Below are positions 51,254 through 58,328 of a stretch of 58,328 nt of DNA, piece by piece. Origin of the DNA: an uncultured Alteromonadaceae bacterium (lineage in GTDB: Bacteria > Pseudomonadota > Gammaproteobacteria > Enterobacterales > Alteromonadaceae); contig CANNDC010000026.1 of assembly GCA_947503265.1 (NCBI GenBank), forward strand, positions 1 through 58,328. The letters are read 5' to 3'. Below the pieces are notes generated by a model. That model was not told the DNA's origin, ran no database searches, and was given only the letters and a program-made list of their open reading frames with translations. Numbering within the stretch: position 1 is the stretch's first letter; every line of letters begins with the position of its first letter. The translations under genes and the position numbers were made by a program.

Positions 51254-52024
51254 TTACGAGTATTTTTTGGGAACGTGATTTTGATGGTGTAAAGGAGGCC
51301 TTTGATGCGGCTCCTTTTGTAATGGTGGCAATTCAGGAATCGTGCGTTTTATCGGAACATAACTAAATTGTGATAGTAAATGATCGATACAATTGAGCCT
51401 AGCAGAACGTTTATCATCTGCATCTACCACATACCAAGGACTTATACTGGTATCAGTATGCTCGAACATTTCATCTTTAGCCTCAGAATACTCTTTCCAC
51501 TTAGCCCGAGAAATTAAATCCATTTCTGAGAATTTCCATTGTTTAAGGGGATTGTTTAATCGCCCATTAAAGCGCTTTTCTTGTTCTTCATCAGAAACTG
51601 AAAACCAATATTTAATCAATTTAATCCCAGATCGTATGAGAATATTTTCAAATTCGGGGCACGCCAAAAGGAAATCTTGATACTCATCTTCAGTACAAAA
51701 GTCCATGACTCTTTCTACGCCTGCACGATTATACCAACTGCGGTCAAATAACATGATTTCACCTGCCGCAGGTAAATGTTCCACATAACGTTGAAAATAC
51801 CATTGCGTCTTTTCTCTTTCAGTGGGTTTAGTCAACGCCACTACTTGAACTACCCTAGGATTAAGCTTTGCTGTGATAGCTTTAATTGCTCCTCCTTTAC
51901 CAGCAGCGTCTCGACCTTCAAAAATGACAACGACTCTTTCCCCACTGTGTTTAACCCATTCCTGCAGAGCCACAAGTTCAACTTGAAGTAATTTAAGCTT
52001 TTTCTCGTAATCTTCTTTATTCAT
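51254..52024 (-). CDS. ppk2: Polyphosphate kinase 2 (PPK2, single domain)
   Basis: 256 residues, one PPK2 domain. Walker A is VVVIFEGRDAAGKGGAIKAI, Walker B MLFDRSWYNRAGVERVMDFC, and the lid segment KRFNGRLNNPLKQWKFSEMD carries the usual basic residues. PPK2 moves phosphate between polyphosphate and nucleotides (GDP/ADP to GTP/ATP or the reverse); this length and sequence fit class I. Cytoplasmic. No partner gene adjacent; no Shine-Dalgarno sequence is evident before its ATG. Confidence 0.95.
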   Translation of the reverse strand: MNKEDYEKKLKLLQVELVALQEWVKHSGERVVVIFEGRDAAGKGGAIKAITAKLNPRVVQVVALTKPTEREKTQWYFQRYVEHLPAAGEIMLFDRSWYNRAGVERVMDFCTEDEYQDFLLACPEFENILIRSGIKLIKYWFSVSDEEQEKRFNGRLNNPLKQWKFSEMDLISRAKWKEYSEAKDEMFEHTDTSISPWYVVDADDKRSARLNCIDHLLSQFSYVPIKRTIPELPPLQKEPHQRPPLHHQNHVPKKYS

Positions 52025-52187
52025 TGGTTAAGTTCGCAATGTTTATAGTGGTAAATTTATCAAAGCGTTTTTTCGATAATTCGCTAGGTCAAGGAAATTG
52101 ATAAATCGACGTCATTCTCTTGGCCTCACTATTAAACACAATAGCGAGACCAGTAACTAACACCCAAATAAATTAGGACGCATTGAG

Positions 52188-54452
52188 CTAGTTTTTATAA
52201 TTTTTTCTATTTATCAGTCTTTGTTTAAAACTCACAGGAACAGGCTTTCTGAGGGTATCGCCACCTGAAGGAGGCATAACTCTAGCGTCAAACCCTGTTA
52301 TCCATTCATTCACTTCTTGCACATCTATGTCACCAGATTCATTCACGACAAAGTCGAACACATGCCAGAAATCAGTTACAGCTCCTGGTTGCGGTGAATA
52401 GATAAAAGTACTGGAACCCAGATTTACTTCTACCCGAGTAGGTGATGTCAGAATTTGCTCTGAGCCAGAGAACTTTTTCACTACGTATTGATAACGCCCC
52501 GCAATAGGAAAGTTAGGAATCGTAATGATTTCCGGTCCAAAGCTACTGGTATCATCAACATCTAAAAATATGCTGGTATTCCCTATAATGACTTGTTTCC
52601 TGCCAAAATAAACTTCAAATTCACCACCATTTGCATCTGCTGGTCCAAAGAAATGTGAATCTAGATCGCTAGGATTCTCTCCCCAGTTCAAGGTAATAGT
52701 TGACGTCGCTTCAGATAGCTCGATACAAGTATTTTGATCAATATCTTCTTCCGCAACATTGATAACAAAGGTTCTGCTTTGATTGCCATCCGAACCACTT
52801 AACAGCAGCGTACTAGACTTTCTCACAGGAATAGAGAAGTTCCCTTGATTGTCGCTTCGAGTGGAAGATGAACCACTATAACTTCGCCCTTTTGATTGAA
52901 CCCTTGCATTGCTTACAGGCATGCCATCGACATCGATTACACAGCCATTGATAAATACGGTTTCAAAGACCCTATCAGCGTTCCATGTTGTGAAATGAGA
53001 CACTTGCCCTTCGTAGAATGATTCACCATTTACAACTCGTAGATCGGCATTGCCTTCTTCAACCCACAACCCAGTCATTTGATCAAAATAGTACAGAGGA
53101 GAATTATTGGGTGGGGCAGTTGAATTAGTGCCAAGAGGAATGCGTATAGTGACCATTTGTCCATCTCGTACGTCAACTTTTGCGCCGGTTTGATCGGTTA
53201 AAATAACATCCATTGCACCAAAAGATTCTATTGGTAAGGGAGTATCATTTACCATTGTTAGCATTTCGCCCGGCATTATGTCGATATCAGAACTGGGATC
53301 GATGACGGTTACTTGCGCTTTTACATTCCCTTGTATCGCCTGACCATCGGTTCTTACCAAACTCGAAGCTGGGAATTCAACCAATTCGATCCCTTCAAAC
53401 GCAATCACAAAAGCGCCCGAGGGATCAAATTCTTGGGTAAAGTCACTAGGTAAAATTGTTAAAAATTGATTTTCCAAATCTGAGAACGTGGAAAAATTGG
53501 ATGCGAAATCAGCAAAACCCTCTGCTCGAGCAATTAAGGTCAGTCTCTCGTTTAACAACCTGTCAAGAACTGCCAGAGAATATTCACCCAATTGATTGGT
53601 GACACCTCCTGCGACAGTATCGGTTCCATTGCTCAAGGTCAGAGCAACGTTGTCTAATACGTTTCCTGTGAAGTAATTTGCAGCACGCCCACTGACTTGT
53701 TGATAAACAAGTACATCTACACTGAACGCATAACTCATGGCCTGTGTATTGTCTTCCCCCCCATCAGCCACAGAAACAGTAACATCAAAGTTCTCTGATG
53801 CAGTAATATTTGGACTCCAACTGATAAGACCCGTATTAGAAACCGTCATACCTGTGGGTGCATTTACTAAGCTAAAACTAATGTCCGTTCCGTTATTGGA
53901 ATCATCCACATCTGACACATCAATTTGTTGACTAAAAGCAGCGTTATTGTCGACAGTGAAATCGTTTTGAGTTGTTTGAATTTGTAGCTGATCATTCACA
54001 GCATTGACCTGAACTGAAAAACTCTGATCTACCGATAAAGAAGTAGTATCAGTCCCATCTGCCACAGAAACGGTAACATTACCTGATTCTAAGACGCCCT
54101 CAGTGGGAGTCCAAGTCAATAGTCCTGTACCACTCAATTGCATTCCTGTCGGACCTGTCGTTAACGTATAAATTAGCGTGCTTGAGTCTGGGTCTGTTGC
54201 AGTTATTTGATATCGATATTGTATATCTTCGGTTGCAGTTGTATCTGGTGTTGATGAAATAACTGGCGCCTGATTTGTTGGAGGAGGCGGCGGCGGTGGC
54301 GGCGGTGGCGGCGGTGGCGTCGTTGGTGGTGGAGGTGGTGTGCTTGTAGATCCTCCGCCTCCTCCTCCGCATGCAAATAAAGTACTAGAGATGAGTGCCA
54401 GAAGAGTCAATTTAAAACAATTAGGGTACCGTGCGCTCTTTTCCATGTTCAT
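52188..54452 (-). CDS. Large lipoprotein with polyproline linker and Ig-like domains
   Basis: 754 residues; the first ATG has AGGA 6 bases upstream. The lipobox is LFAC (Cys28), followed by Gly runs and a Pro-rich linker (runs of 5 and 13 Pro split by two Thr). Two cadherin/He-PIG-like Ig domains follow (about 60-150 and 150-250; each has GTGLLTWTP- or NTGLISWSP-type strands and VSVADG). A carboxypeptidase-regulatory-like domain (255-330), an unassigned beta region with VSHFTTWNADRVF, a second regulatory-like domain (about 510-570) and a final beta domain (DLDSHFFGPADANGGEFEVY) complete it. It is a surface or secreted adhesin-like lipoprotein; no enzyme motif. Confidence 0.82.
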   Translation of the reverse strand: MNMEKSARYPNCFKLTLLALISSTLFACGGGGGGSTSTPPPPPTTPPPPPPPPPPPPPTNQAPVISSTPDTTATEDIQYRYQITATDPDSSTLIYTLTTGPTGMQLSGTGLLTWTPTEGVLESGNVTVSVADGTDTTSLSVDQSFSVQVNAVNDQLQIQTTQNDFTVDNNAAFSQQIDVSDVDDSNNGTDISFSLVNAPTGMTVSNTGLISWSPNITASENFDVTVSVADGGEDNTQAMSYAFSVDVLVYQQVSGRAANYFTGNVLDNVALTLSNGTDTVAGGVTNQLGEYSLAVLDRLLNERLTLIARAEGFADFASNFSTFSDLENQFLTILPSDFTQEFDPSGAFVIAFEGIELVEFPASSLVRTDGQAIQGNVKAQVTVIDPSSDIDIMPGEMLTMVNDTPLPIESFGAMDVILTDQTGAKVDVRDGQMVTIRIPLGTNSTAPPNNSPLYYFDQMTGLWVEEGNADLRVVNGESFYEGQVSHFTTWNADRVFETVFINGCVIDVDGMPVSNARVQSKGRSYSGSSSTRSDNQGNFSIPVRKSSTLLLSGSDGNQSRTFVINVAEEDIDQNTCIELSEATSTITLNWGENPSDLDSHFFGPADANGGEFEVYFGRKQVIIGNTSIFLDVDDTSSFGPEIITIPNFPIAGRYQYVVKKFSGSEQILTSPTRVEVNLGSSTFIYSPQPGAVTDFWHVFDFVVNESGDIDVQEVNEWITGFDARVMPPSGGDTLRKPVPVSFKQRLINRKNYKN
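54279..54338 (-). repeat. Polyproline-coding low-complexity tract in the Ig-like lipoprotein
   Basis: Minus-strand CCN codons for 13 Pro (54279-54317), two Thr codons (54318-54323) and 5 Pro (54324-54338). The DNA is a run of GGC/GGT-type units whose 9-base pattern (TGGCGGCGG) is shared with the tract at 58254-58328. Every unit length is a multiple of 3, so slippage would change linker length without a frameshift. Confidence 0.9.
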
Positions 54453-54674
54453 AAGATTCCTGTAATAAATTTTTTAATAGTATTATGCGATGTTGTGTTT
54501 TGTTTGAATTTCGTTCAGATGCACCGAAGTGCCAAATTTATTCCGTACGATATTCATACAATAGCAAACTTAGATTTAATTGGAGAGTTAAAAACACAAG
54601 GATTGAAAATTAATCACAATGCCGGGTATTTGTTTACTCAAACTAAGTACAGTTACTAAAAGATATAGAATAGA

Positions 54675-54702
54675 AAAGCCAGTCAGATTGCTGACTGGCT
54701 TT
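54675..54702 (-). terminator. Intrinsic terminator of the GH81 gene
   Basis: A perfect 12-bp stem (54675-54686 with 54691-54702), ATTG loop, 45 bases past the stop at 54747, followed in the minus direction by TTTTC. The 294-base gap between the two genes otherwise shows no feature. Confidence 0.85.
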
Positions 54703-54746
54703 GATAGATAAATTGGAAAAAGGCACCGCCAAACTAAGTACTCGTC

Positions 54747-57700
54747 TTATTGAGCATCTATCCGGATATTGCGGATTTGAATATGTAGATTTTCTCCTCC
54801 TGCATTTCCCTCAAAAACAACAGGATTGGTAACAGATTGGATATTCACCTTATCACCTGCCGAGAATCGGTTAGAGCCATTGATAAAATCGACTATAGGG
54901 ACGCTGAACGACTGGAAATCGCCGTTTTCAGTGGGAAGCCCGCCATAGAGGGATAGATTCAAATCGCTCACTGATGGCCAACCACTATCCATCTTAACTA
55001 AAATGTCGGTGTGGCTGCCCAGACTCACAACTCTCAGTTCAAATGCAAGCTTACCTTGTTCATAGGCAGTCAAATCGATGGCTGCGGGCGCGGTAATATA
55101 CACATTGCCTGTTTGCGTAAAATCAGCATCCAAAATACCCTGATTCACACTGATTGCATCGTTCCCTGTCTCTCCATTACCGGGGAAGTTACCTGTTACA
55201 TACCCTTCGGCTAAATTATCTGACAGTAAAACCAAAGATTCTGTATCCATGGCGGTTTGAACTTGTCGAGTTAGGGTTTCAGATGATTGACTACTTGAAT
55301 CAGTAGCTGTCACTGAAACCGTATAGGCACTGCTGCTTTCAAGCCCATCAACACTGATCGTGGTGCCAGTAACGAACTGCTCTAACAAATAGCCATCTGG
55401 TCCAGTAATTTGAATGTTATAGCCAGTCACTGATGTTTCATCTTGGGCTTCATTCCAGCTCAGCGTAAATGCTGAACTTGACAGGTCAGATACTGAGATG
55501 ACACCGGTAAGTCTGGGCGGTAAATCATCACCTATCGCCGCTGTGGTTACACTTAAAATAACAGCATCCGACTGGTTTTGTGCAACATCCATGGCAACAA
55601 CTGACACATCGTACGATGTATTTTCCGTTAAGCCGCTTACCATGGTTTGTGTTGCTTGAGTAGTCAAGGAGCTAACCGATTGGCCATTTTGCATCACATC
55701 AACTCGATAACTGGCGATCCTGACATTGTCAGTCGCCGCTGTCCAAGACAAATCAAACTGGGATTGGGACACATTTTTGGCGGCAAGATCGGTAACACCG
55801 GAAGGCGGCACACTGTCATCGCTTTCAATATCCGTCGTTGTCAACACGGTAAACACCGATGGAGAGGCTTGATATTGAGTGCCGTCACTAAATGAAATTG
55901 CCTTAGCTACATCAGAAAAATTATAGGTGATGTAGGTTTTTTCACCGTCCTTATCAAATACCATGGAAGCAGGATCGTTAGAAGTGATTGAGCCTTCACC
56001 TGAACGCAATTGCCCTAACTTCTCAAAGGTGTGGATCCAATGGTAGGTATGGGCCTTGGTTTCTCCAAATTCCGGGGTGTAATCCGGTTTGGTTTTGTAG
56101 TCTTGAATGGCGGACTCCGCATCATTCATCGACCAAAGATTCCACCAAACATCACGCCATTGGTCTTCAAGCAAACCAGAAGGTTTATTATTGGAGGATT
56201 CACTGAGTCCAAGAGCGACGTACTCTTTCATATAGTCGGGATACAAACCAACGTGCATGGTAAGTGGATTAATTGGCAGTCCTTGAATTCCTAAAATATG
56301 AGCATAAAGCGGACTAAACCAGGTTGAAAATACTGCCCCATCGCCCCAAATGATGGAAGTGGTGATTTTATCGTAAGTGCTCGGAAAGTTATCGTACTCA
56401 TCAGGTTTGCCTAAGAAACTATCGATATTATTCCAATATTGCCAGTAGCTTGCTGATGTTGAAGCATGTAAATAGGTTCCTCGTTCAACCATTGCTTGGT
56501 TGTCCGTAATTAACCCATAAAGCACCATTGCACCATACGCATTAGCTGCTTCAGAGGTTGATTCATTATTGTTACCTCGAGCAAAATTGACATTCCCAGA
56601 CGCCCAGGAAAATCCATTTGCAGGGTCGAAGTGGCGGAGATAAGGAAACATATCGTCGTCTCTGCCACCGGCATAATCACGTATAAGCAGTTCTACCATA
56701 GGTCCAAACTGTTCATCTGAGCACCAACTAACATCAACTCGACAGATTTCCGCTGCTGCACGCACAAAATAGCCATAATGGAAATGATGGTCATTTAGCA
56801 TTTGGTGTGACGCAAAAGATTCTGATACACCGAGAAGCGTATTCCACTGTTCGTCGTAGACAAAATACTTGTCTTCGTCCAAATCATTTTCTGTGCCAGC
56901 CGTAAACCAATCACCGAGTTCATCTTTTAACCATTGTGTAAATAGGTCAGCTTCAGTTGTCATCCCTGCATCGCGGGCAATAGCGGCTAGCTCTGCAACT
57001 TTGGAGTAGGCTTTCCCTGACCAGTATGTATCAGTAAAAGTATTCCAATTCTCACTACCTTCGGCGATGAATTCATTGATTAGATCCGCTAGTTTCTGTG
57101 AATCTGTAGTATCACTGATCGCAGGTAGATAGGGCAGTACACCGACGGCAGGTATCTTGTAACTAAATTCATCCGTCGCACTAAACTTAACCACACCTCT
57201 AGCACTTCTAATTCCATAATTGGTTAAGGTTTCTGAGCTGTGTTTCCAATGCAAAGGGTGCAGCCCCGCCATGGTCTCGGTCAACATTCCTTGGTCATTG
57301 AGGTATTGATGAGTCACTGTAACTTCTTGAGTATCTGGATTTACGCTGTAATCAATCTGTACTTTACTGACAACGTTGCGCGCCTTTTCGCTGAAATCAT
57401 CAATCATCTGTTGTGACGGTTCTGTATCTGCGGCCACAGGCATAAGCGCTAAGGTAAAGCCATTGCTTGGACTGGAAATAGTGATATTGTTGCTGGCCAC
57501 ATCGGAAAATTGCGTACCGTCATCACCAATCACTAAATAGGTGTTTTTGTTCCCAGCAACGCTAGTCCAGATACCGAGTTTGTTGTCGCTATTGGCAAAA
57601 TGTCCCTTCTCTCCTCCATCTTCCCTCAGCGTTTTCAACACGACTTGACCGGCAAACACCTTGAAGAAAATATAAGGTGAACCATGAACAAACGTTGCTT

Positions 57701-58328
57701 CCATGACGGGCGTGCCGCTTGCTTGCCATTCAACCGTCATGGCGCCATCGCTGCTTTCTTTTAGAAAAGCATCCATGTTGGAATAATCTGTGTTGGCAAT
57801 CGCTATGCCGTCAAATACTTCGCTAAACGGGTCAGGAATTGGATATTGGAAATTAATCTCATCCATGGAACGCAAACCAGAAGGAATCCCCATTATGCGA
57901 ACCCCCATATTAGAGATCCTAGCAATAATTGGGTCTGGCGTAATATAAGCAGCCTTATTTGGATCACCAATTTGCATTTCACCAATAAATGAGACCGAGC
58001 CCCACCAGCGATGAGCAGCCACAGGTTCGTTTGCAGCAGGACCTGTCAATTGAGGCGAAAGCTTGGTGATACTGCCTATGGGTCGGCCATCAGACGTGCA
58101 TCCAGTCACACCGGGTTGGACTACCCCTGCATTGTGCACCCAAAAACCAAAATCTTCAGTACACCTGTGACTAGCAGAATTAAATCCATCTGCAACGTTC
58201 CCAGCACCAAACTTCGATAGCGTGATTCCACTCGGTGGCGGTGGTGGCGGTGGTGGCGGCGGTGGCGGCGGTGGCGGCGGTGGCGGCGGTGGCGGCGGTG
58301 GCGGCGGTGGCGGCGGTGGCGGCGGTGG
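54747..58328 (-). CDS. GH81 endo-beta-1,3-glucanase with Fn3 domains (partial, 5' end beyond window)
   Basis: At least 1193 codons; the frame stays open to the right edge, so the start is missing. A GTG at 58139 is merely internal, because the frame continues upstream through GFW, a Cys-containing segment and then 32 consecutive Pro codons (58233-58328). The GH81 catalytic region carries RWWGSVSFIGE, LNDHHFHYGYFVRAAAE (proposed acid Asp) and NNNESTSEAANAYG (catalytic Glu). Two fibronectin type III domains follow (about 55790-55550 and 55530-55250), then a C-terminal galactose-binding-like beta domain. It hydrolyses laminarin-type beta-1,3-glucan outside the cell. The preceding polyproline linker resembles that of the neighbouring lipoprotein, so a lipobox upstream is likely but unseen. 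Confidence 0.93.
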   Translation of the reverse strand, partial: PPPPPPPPPPPPPPPPPPPPPPPPPPPPPPPPSGITLSKFGAGNVADGFNSASHRCTEDFGFWVHNAGVVQPGVTGCTSDGRPIGSITKLSPQLTGPAANEPVAAHRWWGSVSFIGEMQIGDPNKAAYITPDPIIARISNMGVRIMGIPSGLRSMDEINFQYPIPDPFSEVFDGIAIANTDYSNMDAFLKESSDGAMTVEWQASGTPVMEATFVHGSPYIFFKVFAGQVVLKTLREDGGEKGHFANSDNKLGIWTSVAGNKNTYLVIGDDGTQFSDVASNNITISSPSNGFTLALMPVAADTEPSQQMIDDFSEKARNVVSKVQIDYSVNPDTQEVTVTHQYLNDQGMLTETMAGLHPLHWKHSSETLTNYGIRSARGVVKFSATDEFSYKIPAVGVLPYLPAISDTTDSQKLADLINEFIAEGSENWNTFTDTYWSGKAYSKVAELAAIARDAGMTTEADLFTQWLKDELGDWFTAGTENDLDEDKYFVYDEQWNTLLGVSESFASHQMLNDHHFHYGYFVRAAAEICRVDVSWCSDEQFGPMVELLIRDYAGGRDDDMFPYLRHFDPANGFSWASGNVNFARGNNNESTSEAANAYGAMVLYGLITDNQAMVERGTYLHASTSASYWQYWNNIDSFLGKPDEYDNFPSTYDKITTSIIWGDGAVFSTWFSPLYAHILGIQGLPINPLTMHVGLYPDYMKEYVALGLSESSNNKPSGLLEDQWRDVWWNLWSMNDAESAIQDYKTKPDYTPEFGETKAHTYHWIHTFEKLGQLRSGEGSITSNDPASMVFDKDGEKTYITYNFSDVAKAISFSDGTQYQASPSVFTVLTTTDIESDDSVPPSGVTDLAAKNVSQSQFDLSWTAATDNVRIASYRVDVMQNGQSVSSLTTQATQTMVSGLTENTSYDVSVVAMDVAQNQSDAVILSVTTAAIGDDLPPRLTGVISVSDLSSSAFTLSWNEAQDETSVTGYNIQITGPDGYLLEQFVTGTTISVDGLESSSAYTVSVTATDSSSQSSETLTRQVQTAMDTESLVLLSDNLAEGYVTGNFPGNGETGNDAISVNQGILDADFTQTGNVYITAPAAIDLTAYEQGKLAFELRVVSLGSHTDILVKMDSGWPSVSDLNLSLYGGLPTENGDFQSFSVPIVDFINGSNRFSAGDKVNIQSVTNPVVFEGNAGGENLHIQIRNIRIDAQ
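58254..58328 (-). repeat. 9-base repeat (TGGCGGCGG) coding polyproline at the window edge
   Basis: About 8.3 copies of TGGCGGCGG on the plus strand, read on the minus strand as Pro codons CCG and CCA in the GH81 frame. Four less regular Pro units sit between 58233 and 58253. The array continues past the window. Length can vary by slippage without breaking the frame. Confidence 0.95.

Noticed and set aside
58137..58139. GTG as start of the GH81 gene
   Set aside because: The frame remains open upstream to the window edge and encodes a polyproline linker, so the gene is partial.
58233..58328. CRISPR or regulatory repeat array
   Set aside because: Units are 9 bases without spacers and are in frame as Pro codons; a coding microsatellite.
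1..58328. tRNA genes, insertion sequences, prophage or toxin-antitoxin pairs
   Set aside because: None recognised by eye; no terminal inverted repeats with a transposase and no integrase. A tRNA scan would settle the first point.

Overview
This window reads as a chromosomal segment of a marine gammaproteobacterium, most probably Alteromonadales (Alteromonadaceae-like). The reasons are E. coli-like spc and alpha ribosomal operons with E. coli-like leader RNAs, the ubiD-fre and rnr-rlmB gene pairs, MotX of a sodium-driven polar flagellum, DNA polymerase II, and a modular family 81 beta-1,3-glucanase (laminarinase type). The DNA is moderately AT-rich throughout. I see no insertion sequence, prophage, CRISPR array or tRNA.

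Layout. 1-165 carries, on the minus strand, the promoter and boxB/boxA leader of an rRNA operon whose 16S gene must lie left of base 1. 480-1244 is a secreted protein built of 15-residue helical repeats. 1296-9754 (minus) is a complete spc operon (rplN to rpmJ) followed by the alpha operon (rpsM to rplQ). It has its own promoter, an S4-binding pseudoknot ahead of rpsM and a probable S8 site at rplE. The S10 operon is not next to it. 10068-13308 holds a DUF4397 lipoprotein and an acyl-CoA synthetase. 13519-19623 is an accessory block: a 979-residue secreted protein, a beta-propeller lipoprotein and a DUF4157 protein with a transglutaminase-like C-terminus. 19756-25221 (minus) is housekeeping: ubiD-fre, then rnr-rlmB. 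25370-27172 holds a small TIGR02647 protein, motX and a UPF0149 protein.

27276-30868 is a zinc uptake unit. Two Zur boxes precede a TonB-dependent receptor with three His/Asp/Glu-rich segments, followed 38 bases later by a divergent NRAMP-family transporter that lacks the usual metal ligands. 31022-33127 contains a pilin-like protein, a PatB/MalY lyase and a single-domain response regulator. The regulator ends a probable operon GGDEF protein - polB - regulator (37441 to 32753). 37515-41543 has a secreted histidine phosphatase, a periplasmic metallo-beta-lactamase-fold protein, a DUF2797 protein and a DUF1295 membrane protein. 41592-45477 has a PilJ-type hybrid histidine kinase divergent from an HDOD-GAF protein. 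45474-49612 (minus) is an RND efflux pair. 49743-58328 (minus) holds an M28 peptidase, PPK2, an Ig-like lipoprotein with a polyproline linker, and the GH81 enzyme. The GH81 gene runs off the right edge through a polyproline-coding repeat.

The best candidates for undescribed biology are the Zur-controlled receptor/NRAMP-like pair, the orphan DUF4157-transglutaminase-like protein with its large secreted neighbour, the 15-residue repeat protein beside the rRNA operon, and the signalling operon that contains DNA polymerase II. All functional links between neighbours are inferences from gene order.
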